From Streptomyces sp. NBC_00193 (GTDB lineage Bacteria > Actinomycetota > Actinomycetes > Streptomycetales > Streptomycetaceae), in NCBI RefSeq assembly GCF_026342735.1, contig NZ_JAPEMM010000001.1, forward strand, positions 4,216,001 through 4,280,000: a DNA stretch of 64,000 nucleotides. Reading direction: 5' to 3'. Below are positions 34,871 to 43,789 of this stretch, piece by piece. The stretch's first letter is position 1, and the number at the start of each line of letters is the position of its first letter. Under the pieces are notes generated by a model. It worked only from the letters and a program-made list of their open reading frames with translations, was not told where the DNA came from and ran no database searches. Made by a program: the position numbers and the translations under genes.

Positions 34871-34891
34871 GACATCCATTTTCATCAAAGA

Positions 34892-34906
34892 TGGAAACGA
34901 TTGTCA
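34892..34906 (-). promoter_or_regulatory. Zur box upstream of znuA
   Basis: TGGAAACGATTGTCA on the plus strand (TGACAATCGTTTCCA on the znuA strand) resembles the actinobacterial 7-1-7 Zur operator TGAAAATGATTTTCA. It is an AT-rich island immediately before znuA, with zur in the same cluster. Zur-Zn would repress znuACB from here. Confidence 0.78.
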
Positions 34907-35026
34907 AAAACCCTGGTGGGAGGGGTGCGGAGGGCCTGGGGAGGGGGGTCCCGATTTGAAAGGGGGGGTGCGGGCGCCGGTAACCTTGAGGCTTCGCCGT
35001 TCGTCCTCGTAAATGAAGAGAGCACC

Positions 35027-36409
35027 GTGGCCGCCGACAAGATCGAAACCATCGTCAGCCTGAGCAAGCGCCGTGGCTTCGTTTTCCCGTGCAGTGACAT
35101 CTACGGCGGCTCCAAGGCCGCCTGGGATTACGGTCCGCTCGGTGTCGAGCTCAAGGAGAACATCAAGCGCCAGTGGTGGAAGGCGATGGTCACCGGGCGT
35201 GAGGACATCGTCGGCCTCGACTCGTCCGTGATCCTGGCCCCCGAGGTCTGGGTGGCCTCCGGTCACGTCGGCACCTTCTCGGACCCGCTGACCGAGTGCA
35301 CCTCCTGTCACAAGCGCCACCGCGCCGACCACCTGGAAGAGGCGTACGAGGCCAAGCACGGCCGCGTGCCCGCCAACGGTCTCGCCGACATCAACTGCCC
35401 CAACTGCGGCGTGAAGGGCCAGTTCACCGAGCCCAAGCAGTTCTCCGGCATGCTGGAGACCCACCTCGGCCCCACCCAGGACACCGGCTCCAAGGCGTAC
35501 CTGCGCCCCGAGACGGCCCAGGGCATCTTCACCAACTTCGCCCACGTGATGACCACCTCGCGCAAGAAGCCCCCCTTCGGCATCGCGCAGATGGGCAAGT
35601 CCTTCCGCAACGAGATCACCCCCGGCAACTTCATCTTCCGCACCCGCGAGTTCGAGCAGATGGAGATGGAATTCTTCGTCAAGCCGGGCGAGGACGAGCA
35701 GTGGCAGGAGTACTGGATGCAGGAGCGGTGGAACTGGTACCGCGACCTCGGCATCCGCGAGGAGAACATCCGCTGGTACGACCACCCGAAGGAGAAGCTG
35801 TCCCACTACTCGAAGCGCACCGCCGACATCGAGTACCGCTTCAACTTCGGTGGCAATGAGTTCTCCGAGCTCGAAGGCGTGGCCAACCGCACCGACTTCG
35901 ACCTCAAGGCCCACTCCGCCGCCTCCGGCTCGGAGCTCGTGTACTTCGACCAGGAGACCAAGGAGAAGTACACCCCGTACGTCATCGAGCCGGCGGCCGG
36001 CGTCAACCGCGCCATGCTCGCCTTCATGCTCGACGCGTACAACGAGGACGAGGCCCCCAACGCCAAGGGCGTCATGGAGAAGCGCACCGTGATGCGCCTC
36101 GACCCGCGCCTGGCCCCGGTCAAGGTCGCCGTCCTGCCGCTGTCCCGCAACGCGCAGCTGTCGCCGAAGGCCAAGGGCCTCGCCGCCGACCTGCGCAAGT
36201 TCTGGAACATCGAGTTCGACGACGCGGGCGCCATCGGCCGCCGCTACCGTCGCCAGGACGAGATCGGTACGCCGTTCTGCGTCACCGTCGACTTCGACAC
36301 CCTGGACGACAACGCGGTGACCGTGCGCGAGCGCGACACCATGAAGCAGGAGCGCGTCTCCCTGGACCAGATCCAGACCTACCTCGGCAGCCGCCTGCTC
36401 GGCTGCTAG
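35027..36409 (+). CDS. glyS: Glycyl-tRNA synthetase (homodimeric class II)
   Basis: From GTG 35027 the protein has 460 residues, the usual actinobacterial length. It contains VSLSKRRGFVFPCSDIYGG and a zinc-binding insertion (ECTSCHKR ... INCPNCGVKG). YLRPETAQGIFTNF, motif 2 FRNEITPGNFIFRTREFEQM, and motif 3 EPAAGVNRAMLAFM follow, then a C-terminal anticodon-binding domain. It charges tRNA-Gly. A weak GAAGAG site precedes the start. It is divergent from the znu operon. Confidence 0.96.
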   Translation: MAADKIETIVSLSKRRGFVFPCSDIYGGSKAAWDYGPLGVELKENIKRQWWKAMVTGREDIVGLDSSVILAPEVWVASGHVGTFSDPLTECTSCHKRHRADHLEEAYEAKHGRVPANGLADINCPNCGVKGQFTEPKQFSGMLETHLGPTQDTGSKAYLRPETAQGIFTNFAHVMTTSRKKPPFGIAQMGKSFRNEITPGNFIFRTREFEQMEMEFFVKPGEDEQWQEYWMQERWNWYRDLGIREENIRWYDHPKEKLSHYSKRTADIEYRFNFGGNEFSELEGVANRTDFDLKAHSAASGSELVYFDQETKEKYTPYVIEPAAGVNRAMLAFMLDAYNEDEAPNAKGVMEKRTVMRLDPRLAPVKVAVLPLSRNAQLSPKAKGLAADLRKFWNIEFDDAGAIGRRYRRQDEIGTPFCVTVDFDTLDDNAVTVRERDTMKQERVSLDQIQTYLGSRLLGC

Positions 36410-36425
36410 GTTCGCGCCGCAGATG

Positions 36426-36466
36426 CGGCAGTGGCCCGGTGCGCATCGCGCACCGGGCCACTGCCG
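36426..36466 (+). terminator. glyS terminator
   Basis: A perfect 19-bp stem (36426-36444 with 36448-36466) has a 3-nt ATC loop, 17 nt after the glyS stop. It also serves the convergent VC0807-like gene. Confidence 0.9.
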
Positions 36467-36479
36467 TCCTCCGGGCCGG

Positions 36480-37208
36480 TCATGCGGGCGCCGGACTGCC
36501 GGTCTCCGCGGCTGCCGCCGCCGCTGCGGCCGCTGCCCTGGCCTCACCCTCGGCCTGGCTGCGCTTCGAGAAGCGGATGGTCCAGACGATCAGCGAGACC
36601 AGGAACCCGTAGATCAGGACGGGGCTGACCCAGACCATCGTGTCGACGCTCAGCGTGTACGCCAGCACCACCCGCAGCGCGGCCTCCACCAGGTACGCGA
36701 CGCCCCAGACGGTGGTCATCCGCCGCATCGCCTTGCGGAAGTCGGGGTACTGCCAGAGCCCGTTGAAGTACGCCACGCCTTCCTTGGTCCCGTCGGTCCC
36801 GAACTTGCGGCCGAAGTAGAACATCAGCGGCCGGGGCGTGAACAGGGTGGCGACGCAGAGCGCGCCGAACAGACCCGTCACTCCCGAGTCCTTGACGAGC
36901 AGGGCGCGCGCCGAGTGCGTACCGATCAGCGCGACGAGAGCGGTGATCACCAGGAAGACCAGGGTGACCACGGCGAACTCGTCGACCTTGCGGCGCCAGG
37001 CGAGGTGGACGACGGAGTCGACCACCGGCCAGATGCCGCTGACCAGGAGCGCGGCGAACTCGCTCCAGCCCCGGTCGGTGAGCATGTTGTACGTGAGGAT
37101 CGGCGCGACCACGTTGAACCCGATGGTCAGGATCCAGCCGATCGCGGCGGCGGCTCCGGACCGGGCCGGCGGCCCGGACGGTGCTGCCGGTTCTTGCTGA
37201 GTGGACAA
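36480..37208 (-). CDS. VC0807-family integral membrane protein
   Basis: The start is chosen at TTG 37208 because a GGGGG site lies just upstream, giving 242 residues (LSTQQEPAAPSG). About 6 membrane segments follow, e.g. AAAIGWILTIGFNVVAPILTYNML and VTLVFLVITALVALIGTHSA. FGRKFGTDGTKEGVAYFNGLWQYPDFRKAMRRMT is a conserved cytosolic loop. The C-terminus ends in an Ala-run (about 10 Ala). The function is unknown; members are sometimes described as intracellular-septation-A-like. Confidence 0.78.
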   Translation of the reverse strand: MSTQQEPAAPSGPPARSGAAAAIGWILTIGFNVVAPILTYNMLTDRGWSEFAALLVSGIWPVVDSVVHLAWRRKVDEFAVVTLVFLVITALVALIGTHSARALLVKDSGVTGLFGALCVATLFTPRPLMFYFGRKFGTDGTKEGVAYFNGLWQYPDFRKAMRRMTTVWGVAYLVEAALRVVLAYTLSVDTMVWVSPVLIYGFLVSLIVWTIRFSKRSQAEGEARAAAAAAAAAAETGSPAPA

Positions 37209-37332
37209 GGTTCCCCCTGGAACAGACCTGACGGTGTGCGGTAAGGGGGAACGTAGGAACACGGCGGGTGCGCGGCAAGGGTCCGCCGCCCCAAATGATG
37301 ATCAAGCTGTCCGGAGCGGCCGGTTCCAGGGG

Positions 37333-37926
37333 TCAGGCGCGCAGGCCCCGGATGACCAGGGCGGTGACCGCCTCGAACTCCGCGGTGATGGTCGGCTTGA
37401 GCCAGTCCGCCGCGTACTGCGGATCGTGGAAGCGGCCGGTGGCGTCGAACACCGCGCGCGCGGCGGCCGGTACGTCGGGCGCGCTGAGCGATCCCGCCGC
37501 GACCCCCTCGCCGATGATCCGGGACAGCTGCTCGATCAGCTGGGTCAGATGCTGCTCCACCACGCCGCTGCTCTCGTCCAGCAGCACGATGTACGTCGCG
37601 AACAGCTCAGGGTCGTCACCCGCCTTGTGGCGCTTGGCCTCGAACAGCGCCTCCAGCCACGACTCCAGCTTGGAGGGGGCGGGCTCGGCCGGGGCCGAGG
37701 CGATCTCCTCCAGCATGACCACGCTCTTGGCGAGCCAGCGGTCCGTGACGGCCTCGCGCAGCGCGGCCTTCGACGGGAAGTGCCGGTACACGCTGCCGTG
37801 GCTGACGCCCAGGGCGCGCGCCACGTCCACCACGGTCGCCTTGGTCGGGCCGAAGCGGCGCAGCACCTCCTCGGTGGTTTCGAGGATGCGCTCGGGGGTG
37901 AGGGGCTCGGCGGCTGCGGGTGGCAT
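37333..37926 (-). CDS. TetR family transcriptional regulator
   Basis: This 197-residue protein has an N-terminal HTH: TPERILETTEEVLRRFGPTKATVVDVARALGVSHGSVYRHFPSKAALREAV. An all-helical ligand-binding domain follows. It lies 21 nt downstream of the aldo/keto reductase gene on the same strand, so it probably regulates that gene. The ligand is unknown. Confidence 0.92.
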   Translation of the reverse strand: MPPAAAEPLTPERILETTEEVLRRFGPTKATVVDVARALGVSHGSVYRHFPSKAALREAVTDRWLAKSVVMLEEIASAPAEPAPSKLESWLEALFEAKRHKAGDDPELFATYIVLLDESSGVVEQHLTQLIEQLSRIIGEGVAAGSLSAPDVPAAARAVFDATGRFHDPQYAADWLKPTITAEFEAVTALVIRGLRA

Positions 37927-37947
37927 GAGTACGACCGTACAGCCGGA

Positions 37948-39009
37948 TCAGTGCTCGCTGTCCAGGTGGGCCATCTGCGCCGCCGGGTACCGCTCGCCGG
38001 CGGCCGCACCGGCCGGGACCGCGTCCTCGATGGCGGCCAGATCGGCGGGGGTCAGGGTGACCTGAAGGGCGCCCAGCGCCTCGCCGAGCCGGTCGCGGGT
38101 GCGGGCGCCGACCAGGGGCACGATGTCCTCGCCCCGGGAGAGCACCCAGGCGATGGCCGTCTGGGCGACGGTGACGCCCTTCTCGTCGGCGACCTTGCGC
38201 AGGGCGTCGACCAGGTCGAGGTTCCGGTCGAGGTTCCCGCCCTGGAAGCGCGGGCTCATCCCGCGGAAGTCGCCCGGAGCCAGCGCCCGGTCGCGGGTGA
38301 AGTGGCCGCTGATCAGGCCGCGGGACAGGACGCCGTACGCCGTGACGCCGATGCCGAGCTCGCGGGCGGTCGGCAGGATCTCCTCCTCGATGCCGCGGGA
38401 GATGAGGGAGTACTCGATCTGGAGGTCGGCGATCGGAGCGACGGCGGCGGCCCGGCGCAGCGTGTCCGCGCCGACCTCGGAGAGCCCGATGTGCCGGACG
38501 TGCCCGGCGGTGACGGCCTCGGCGATCGCGCCGACGGTCTCCTCGATCGGCACGTCGGGGTCCACCCGGGCGATGCGGTAGACGTCGATGTGGTCCCGGC
38601 CGAGCCGCTGGAGCGAATAGGCCAGGAAGTTCTTGACGGCCTCCGGCCGCCCGTCGTACCCGGTGAAGCCGCCCTCGACCGTGCGCAGGGCGCCGAACTT
38701 CACGCTGGTCAGTGCCTGGTCGCGGGCCGCGACGGGGGCGGTGCGCAGGGCTTCGTTGATGAGGAGCTCGTTGTGCCCCATGCCGTAGAAGTCGCCCGTG
38801 TCGAGGAGGGTGACCCCGGCGTCGAGGGCGGCGTGGATGGTGGCGAGGGACTCCGCCCGGTCGGCTTCGCCGTAGAGGGCGGACATCCCCATGCAGCCCA
38901 GCCCCAGCGGGAAGACGCCGGGCCCGGTGCTGCCGAGGGTGCGGGCGGCGGCCTGTGCGGTGCCGGCCTGTGCGGTGCCGGTCTTCGAGGTGCTCTGGTT
39001 CGTCGTCAT
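37948..39009 (-). CDS. Aldo/keto reductase
   Basis: The 353-residue (beta/alpha)8 oxidoreductase shows FPLGLGCMGMSALYG, the catalytic Asp and Tyr in LLDTGDFYGMGHNELLINEAL, and Lys in LTSVKFGALR. The usual catalytic His position is within DVYRIARVDPDVPIEE, where no His is present, as in some YakC/AKR13-like members. The C-terminal cofactor site is IVPLVGARTRDRLGEALGAL. It reduces an aldehyde or ketone with NADPH. The N-terminus has a small repeat (GTAQAGTAQAA). Confidence 0.9.
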   Translation of the reverse strand: MTTNQSTSKTGTAQAGTAQAAARTLGSTGPGVFPLGLGCMGMSALYGEADRAESLATIHAALDAGVTLLDTGDFYGMGHNELLINEALRTAPVAARDQALTSVKFGALRTVEGGFTGYDGRPEAVKNFLAYSLQRLGRDHIDVYRIARVDPDVPIEETVGAIAEAVTAGHVRHIGLSEVGADTLRRAAAVAPIADLQIEYSLISRGIEEEILPTARELGIGVTAYGVLSRGLISGHFTRDRALAPGDFRGMSPRFQGGNLDRNLDLVDALRKVADEKGVTVAQTAIAWVLSRGEDIVPLVGARTRDRLGEALGALQVTLTPADLAAIEDAVPAGAAAGERYPAAQMAHLDSEH

Positions 39010-39031
39010 GGAACGAGAATGGCATGACGGA

Positions 39032-39053
39032 TGACAGATTTCAATATCTGTCA
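39032..39053. promoter_or_regulatory. Inverted repeat upstream of the aldo/keto reductase
   Basis: TGACAGAT, TTCAAT, ATCTGTCA: 8-bp perfect arms and a 6-bp spacer, 23 nt upstream of the ATG. It is a likely operator, perhaps for the TetR regulator encoded downstream. Confidence 0.6.
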
Positions 39054-39125
39054 CTCGTTCGCGCAAGGAAGCCCCGCCCGCAAGGCGGACGGGGCTGGGT
39101 GGGGAGGGGTGGGGAGGAGGCGGCG

Positions 39126-39554
39126 TCAGGATTCGGGGTGGGCCAGGCGGCTCAGCAGGGTGACGGCGTCCCCTCGGGCGACCGGCCGGAAGAACTCCTC
39201 GTCGACCCCCTCGACGGCGGCGATCGCCCGCGGCGCCAGCTCGGCCCCGGCCGCGGTGACCCGCAGCCGCTTGGCGCGGGTGTCCGCCGGATCGACCTCG
39301 CGGGCGAGGAGCCCCTTCTGTTCCAGGGTGCGCACCACCTGGGAGGTCATCTTCACGTCGGTGCCCGCCTGGCGCGCCAGCGCCTGCTGGTTGGGCTGCT
39401 CGCCCTGCTCGTTGAGCCACCAGGCACAGGCGAGGAGGACGAACTGCACGTGGGTCAGGCCCAGGGGGCCCAGTGCCGCGGCGATGCTCCGCTGCCAGCG
39501 CAGGGTGGCGTGCCAGAGGAGGAAACCGGGGCTCTCGCCGGGGGTCAGGGCCAT
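39126..39554 (-). CDS. MarR family transcriptional regulator
   Basis: This 142-residue protein has the MarR winged helix: LTHVQFVLLACAWWLNEQG, QALARQAGTDVKMTSQVVRTLEQKGLLAREVDPADTRAKRLRVTAAG. Its ATG overlaps the TGA of the upstream SRPBCC gene (TGATG), so the two are coupled. The perfect palindrome at 40001-40031 before the pair is a natural autoregulatory operator. Confidence 0.9.
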   Translation of the reverse strand: MALTPGESPGFLLWHATLRWQRSIAAALGPLGLTHVQFVLLACAWWLNEQGEQPNQQALARQAGTDVKMTSQVVRTLEQKGLLAREVDPADTRAKRLRVTAAGAELAPRAIAAVEGVDEEFFRPVARGDAVTLLSRLAHPES

Positions 39555-39982
39555 CAGCCCTGGGCCGTCCGGACCAGCGCGGCCATGGTCTCGGGCCAGT
39601 CGGCCGTGATGGCCGGCCCGATCTCCGGGCCCGCCTCGGCGGCGCCCTCGCCGCTGATCTCCATCCGGTACACCACCCGGCTGAGCGCCGGGTCGAGCGC
39701 CGGGCCGAGCCGCTCGATCCGATGGGCGGTCCGCAGGACCAGGCCGCCGAAGCGCGCCTCGTCGACGAACATCTCGCCCTCGACGGCCTCGGTGACGAGC
39801 AGTTCCACCGGGTCCTGGCCGGCCGGGGTCATGGTGATCTCCGCGCCCGCCGCGAAGGGGCCCCGGAGCTCGATCTCCTCGATGTCGGCGTTCCAGGTGC
39901 CCCAGTTCTCGACGTCGGCCCACAGGGCCCAGATCGCCTCGGGTGCGGCGGTGGTCTCGATGCCGTGCTCGTACTCCCACAT
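39554..39982 (-). CDS. SRPBCC (START/polyketide cyclase-like) family protein
   Basis: The 142-residue protein begins MWEYEHGIETTAAPEAIWALWADVENWGTWN, the typical SRPBCC N-terminus. GPFAAGAEITMTPAGQDPVELLVTEAVEG and a C-terminal helix follow. The fold makes a hydrophobic pocket; the ligand is unknown. It is co-transcribed and overlapping with the MarR gene. Confidence 0.85.
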   Translation of the reverse strand: MWEYEHGIETTAAPEAIWALWADVENWGTWNADIEEIELRGPFAAGAEITMTPAGQDPVELLVTEAVEGEMFVDEARFGGLVLRTAHRIERLGPALDPALSRVVYRMEISGEGAAEAGPEIGPAITADWPETMAALVRTAQG

Positions 39983-40000
39983 GGGGGCCTCCTGGTAGAC

Positions 40001-40031
40001 ATTCTTCGCGCAGACTATCTGCGCGAAGAAT
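40001..40031. promoter_or_regulatory. Perfect 14-3-14 palindromic operator for the SRPBCC-MarR pair
   Basis: ATTCTTCGCGCAGA (40001-40014), CTA, TCTGCGCGAAGAAT (40018-40031). It starts 19 nt upstream of the SRPBCC ATG. The length and symmetry fit binding of one or two MarR dimers. Confidence 0.8.
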
Positions 40032-40074
40032 AAGTGTCCAGGAGGCCGGGGCAGGGGCTGCGGCGCAGGGTGCG

Positions 40075-40419
40075 TCAGGCCGCCGCGCGCAGGACCAGGG
40101 CGGCGACCGCGACCAGGGCGAGGACGGCCGCGGGGGCGAAGTCGTAGTCCTTCGCGCGCACGTGGGTGAGGATCGCGCCGAGGAAGTAGAGGGTCACGCC
40201 GATGGCGGCGGCGATGCCCAGCGGGGTCAGCCACAGGCCCGCGACCAGGCCTATCGCGCCGGCCGCCTTGAGGGTGGCCAGCCGGGGGAGCCAGGAATCG
40301 GGCACCCCGACCTTCCTCATGCTCTCGGTGATCGCGGGGTTGCGCTGGAGTGTGAAGGTCGCGGACGCGGCGAGCGTGAGCGCGAGCAGTCCGGCGACGA
40401 CGGCATAGGCGATGAACAT
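40075..40419 (-). CDS. DoxX family membrane protein
   Basis: From ATG 40419 the protein has 114 residues and four membrane segments: FIAYAVVAGLLALTLAASATFTL, AAGAIGLVAGLWL, LGIAAAIGVTLYFLGAIL and FAPAAVLALVAVAALVL. KVGVPDSWLPRLATLKAAGA is the family loop. The function is poorly known; some relatives take part in redox complexes. It is divergent from the next MarR gene. Confidence 0.85.
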   Translation of the reverse strand: MFIAYAVVAGLLALTLAASATFTLQRNPAITESMRKVGVPDSWLPRLATLKAAGAIGLVAGLWLTPLGIAAAIGVTLYFLGAILTHVRAKDYDFAPAAVLALVAVAALVLRAAA

Positions 40420-40509
40420 GGCGGGCTCCAACGATCGGCGATGTAGAACCATTGAATACCATCAACGATCGGCAGGGCGCAATCATTTCCCGGTTGTTAC
40501 GATGTGGAC

Positions 40510-40965
40510 ATGACGGCGCCTCAGGACCCCACGCACCCGCCGCAGCGGCTGGGCATGCTGCTGGCCTGGCACGGATCGGTCACTCAGACCCGCATGAAGA
40601 AGGCGCTCAGCGCCGCCGGACTCACCCCGCGCCACGCGATGACCCTGACGTACCTGGACGGTGGCCCGGTCGGCCAGCGCGCGCTGGCGGAGCGGCTGGA
40701 GGTGGATCCGAGCGTGCTCGTCGGGATCCTCAACGACCTCGAGGGCGACGGACTCGTCGAGCGCCGCCGGGACCCGGCCGACCGCCGCCGCCACAACGTG
40801 GCCATCACCGACGCCGGCACCACGGCCCTCGCGAAGACGAACGCGGCCCTCGACGCGGTGGAAGTCGGACTGTTCGCCCGGCTCTCGGACCGGGACCAGG
40901 AAGCGCTGCGCGGCCTGCTCGACCGGATCGACTCGCACGGCGACGACTTCGCCTGCGACGAGTAG
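40510..40965 (+). CDS. MarR family transcriptional regulator
   Basis: This 151-residue protein has LTPRHAMTLTYLDGGPVGQRALAERLEVDPSVLVGILNDLEGDGLVERRRDPADRRRHNVAITDAG, a complete MarR winged helix. ATG 40510 is preferred over GTG 40504. A direct repeat (CAACGATCGGC near 40430 and 40462) flanks ACCATTGAATACCAT in the divergent promoter shared with doxX, a probable binding region. Confidence 0.92.
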   Translation: MTAPQDPTHPPQRLGMLLAWHGSVTQTRMKKALSAAGLTPRHAMTLTYLDGGPVGQRALAERLEVDPSVLVGILNDLEGDGLVERRRDPADRRRHNVAITDAGTTALAKTNAALDAVEVGLFARLSDRDQEALRGLLDRIDSHGDDFACDE

Positions 40966-41024
40966 CGCGCCGGCGAGGGGACACCGGCCAGGAGGCGCGG
41001 ACCAGGAGGCGCGGGCGCCCCGCC

Positions 41025-42485
41025 TCAGCGCCGCGGTGCGGCGTCCGTACGCGCGGAGCCGGACTGCGGCTCCAGGGCGCGGGCCGTGCGCAGGGCCGTC
41101 TCCCGGGCCCAGCCGCCACTGGTGGCGAAGCCGACGCACAGGACGAGCAGTCCGCACGCCGTGATGATCCACCAGGCGGGCCGGGCCGCGGCCGTGAACG
41201 CGGCGGCGGAACCGGATCCGCCGGCCATCCCGGCGGCCAGGACCGCGCCCACGATCGCCACGCCCAGCGCCCCGCCGGTCTGCCTGCTGGTGGAGGCCAC
41301 CGCGGCGGCCACGCCGGCCTGGGCGCGGGGCATCCCGGAGACGGCGGTGTTCGTGATCGGCGCGTTGACCAGGCCGAACCCGATGCCGAAGAGCACGTAC
41401 CCGCAGAACAGCATCGGCGTCGAGTTCTCGGCCGAGAACGCCGCGAACAGCAGCCCGCTCGCCCCCATGGTCACGCCCGCGACCAGCAGCGGGAGCCGCG
41501 GTCCCCGGGTGGCGACGAGCCGTCCCGACACGGGGGCGCAGAGGAAGGCGAAGGCCGCCATGGGCAGCATGTACAGGCCGGCGTCCAGGGCGTCGAGGCC
41601 CCGTACGTCCTGGAGGTACAGGGTGTTCAGGAACAGGAACCCGGACAGCGCGGCGAAGGCGCTGACCGCGATCACCGTGGCCCCGCTGAAGGGGGCGCTG
41701 CGGAAGAACCGCGGGTCGATCAGGGGCTCCGCGCGCCGGGACTCGTAGGCCAGCAGCCCGGCCAGGGACAGGACGGCGACGAGCGCGCAGCCCAGGATCA
41801 GCGGGGAGCGCAGTCCCGCGGCGGGGGCCTCGATGATCCCGAACGTGACCGAGCCGAGCAGCCCCATGACCAGCAGCTGCCCGACCGGGTCCGGGCGGCG
41901 CGGGTGGTCGGCCCGGGACTCCGGGATGTAGCGCAGGGTCAGTACGAGGGCGACGATGCCGACGGGGAGGTTGATCCAGAAGATCGACCGCCAGCCGACC
42001 GAGTCCACGAGCAGGCCGCCGATCAGCGGGCCGGCGGCCATGGAGATGCCGACGACCGCCCCCCAGACGCCGATGGCACGGGCGCGCTCGCGCGGTTCGG
42101 TGAAGGTGTTGGTGATGATCGACATGGCGACCGGGTTGAGCATCGAGCCGCCGACGGCCTGGATCATCCGGAAGGCGATCAGCCAGCCCAGGCTCGGCGC
42201 GAGCGAGCAGAGCACCGAGCCGGCGGTGAAGAGCACGACACCGGCGATGAAGACCTTGCGGCGGCCGATCCGGTCCGCGGTGGAGCCCGCCAGCATCAGG
42301 AGCGAGGCCAGGACCAGCGTGTACGCGTCGATCGTCCACTGCATGCCGGCCACGGAGGCGTCCAGATCGCGGCGCATGGAGGGGAGGGCGACGTTCAGGA
42401 CGGTGTTGTCGAGACTGACGATGAGCAGGCTCATGCAGCAGATCGTCAGGATCAGCAGGCGCCGCCGCTGGGTCAACTCGTCCAT
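41025..42485 (-). CDS. DHA2-family MFS drug transporter (14 TM)
   Basis: The 486-residue protein has 14 predicted membrane segments. DHA2 motifs are LLIVSLDNTVLNVALPSM (motif D1), LAGSTADRIGRRKVF (motif A), and GVWGAVVGISMAAGPLIGGLLVDSVGWRSIFWINLPVGI (motif C). Relatives export drugs with proton antiport. ATG 42485 begins MDELTQ; an upstream in-frame ATG at 42515 is possible. It is convergent with the MarR gene and divergent from dus. Confidence 0.9.
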   Translation of the reverse strand: MDELTQRRRLLILTICCMSLLIVSLDNTVLNVALPSMRRDLDASVAGMQWTIDAYTLVLASLLMLAGSTADRIGRRKVFIAGVVLFTAGSVLCSLAPSLGWLIAFRMIQAVGGSMLNPVAMSIITNTFTEPRERARAIGVWGAVVGISMAAGPLIGGLLVDSVGWRSIFWINLPVGIVALVLTLRYIPESRADHPRRPDPVGQLLVMGLLGSVTFGIIEAPAAGLRSPLILGCALVAVLSLAGLLAYESRRAEPLIDPRFFRSAPFSGATVIAVSAFAALSGFLFLNTLYLQDVRGLDALDAGLYMLPMAAFAFLCAPVSGRLVATRGPRLPLLVAGVTMGASGLLFAAFSAENSTPMLFCGYVLFGIGFGLVNAPITNTAVSGMPRAQAGVAAAVASTSRQTGGALGVAIVGAVLAAGMAGGSGSAAAFTAAARPAWWIITACGLLVLCVGFATSGGWARETALRTARALEPQSGSARTDAAPRR

Positions 42486-42549
42486 GATGCCGATAGTACG
42501 CCTAACTAACGACATGCGATCAACGGCACGGCTGAGCCACAATGGGGGG

Positions 42550-43692
42550 ATGACCACGCTCCCCCCGCCTCTCGCGATCGGCCCGCACACCGTGCAGCCC
42601 CCGGTGGTGCTCGCGCCGATGGCCGGCATCACCAATGCCCCGTTCCGTACGCTGTGCCGCGAGTTCTCGGGCGGCAAGGGGCTGTTCGTGAGCGAGATGA
42701 TCACGACCCGGGCCCTGGTCGAGCGCAACGAGAAGACCATGCAGCTGATCCACTTCGACGAGACCGAGAAGCCCCGCTCGATCCAGCTGTACGGAGTCGA
42801 CCCCGCGACGGTCGGCAAGGCGGTCCGCATGATCGTCGAAGAGGACCGCGCCGACCACATCGACCTCAACTTCGGCTGCCCGGTGCCCAAGGTCACCCGC
42901 AAGGGTGGCGGCTCGGCCCTGCCGTACAAGCGCAACCTGCTGCGCGCGATCCTGCGCGAGGCCGTCGCGGGCGCCGGTGACCTGCCGGTGACGATGAAGA
43001 TGCGCAAGGGCATCAACGACGACCACCTCACCTACCTCGACGCCGGCCGGATCGCCGTCGAGGAGGGCATCACCGCCATAGCCCTGCACGGCCGCACCAC
43101 CGCCCAGCACTACGGCGGCACCGCCGACTGGGATGCCATCGCACGGCTCAAGGAGCACGTGCCGGAGATCCCGGTGCTCGGCAACGGCGACATCTGGTGT
43201 GCCGAGGACGCGCTGCGGATGGTCCGCGAGACCGGCTGCGACGGGGTGGTCGTGGGACGCGGCTGCCTGGGGCGGCCGTGGCTGTTCAACGACCTGGTCG
43301 CGGCCTTCGAGGGGCGCCCGGAGGACTTCCACAAGCCGACGCTGCGGGAGGTCGGGCAGACCATGCTCCGCCACGCCCAGCTGCTGGGGGAGTGGATCGG
43401 CGACGAGGCGCGCGGGGTGATCGACTTCCGTAAGCACGTGGCCTGGTACACCAAGGGCTTCTCGGTGGGCTCGGAGATGCGGCAGAAGCTCGCCGTCACC
43501 TCCTCCCTGGCCGAGCTGGACGCTCATCTGAGCGAGCTGGACTTGGACCAGCCCTGGCCGGACAGCGCGGACGGTCCGCGGGGCCGTACGTCCGGAAACA
43601 ACCGGGTTGTCCTGCCCGAGGGCTGGTTGAAGGATCCGTACGACTGCGCGGGCGTGAGCGAGGAAGCCGAACTGGACACGTCCGGAGGCTGA
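42550..43692 (+). CDS. dus: tRNA dihydrouridine synthase (DusB-like)
   Basis: This 380-residue flavoprotein has VLAPMAGITNAPFRTLCREF and the catalytic Cys in HIDLNFGCPVPKVTRKGGGSAL. TMKMRKG, ALHGRTTAQHYGGTADW and the FMN loop GCDGVVVGRGCLGRPWLF follow. It reduces uridine in the D loop of tRNA. ATG 42550 follows a GGGGG site closely. Confidence 0.95.
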   Translation: MTTLPPPLAIGPHTVQPPVVLAPMAGITNAPFRTLCREFSGGKGLFVSEMITTRALVERNEKTMQLIHFDETEKPRSIQLYGVDPATVGKAVRMIVEEDRADHIDLNFGCPVPKVTRKGGGSALPYKRNLLRAILREAVAGAGDLPVTMKMRKGINDDHLTYLDAGRIAVEEGITAIALHGRTTAQHYGGTADWDAIARLKEHVPEIPVLGNGDIWCAEDALRMVRETGCDGVVVGRGCLGRPWLFNDLVAAFEGRPEDFHKPTLREVGQTMLRHAQLLGEWIGDEARGVIDFRKHVAWYTKGFSVGSEMRQKLAVTSSLAELDAHLSELDLDQPWPDSADGPRGRTSGNNRVVLPEGWLKDPYDCAGVSEEAELDTSGG

Positions 43693-43789
43693 GAATCGGG
43701 TGGCAAAACGTGCCGTGGGTGGCGTGACATACGCCACGCATGGGTGAGGTTTCGCTCAGATGAGCGCAATGGTCACGGGTAAGACTTTC

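Noticed and set aside
34871..34888. TTG/ATG starts for ZnuA upstream of 34870
   Set aside because: They would add MMKMDV before the basic n-region of the lipoprotein signal; possible but less typical.
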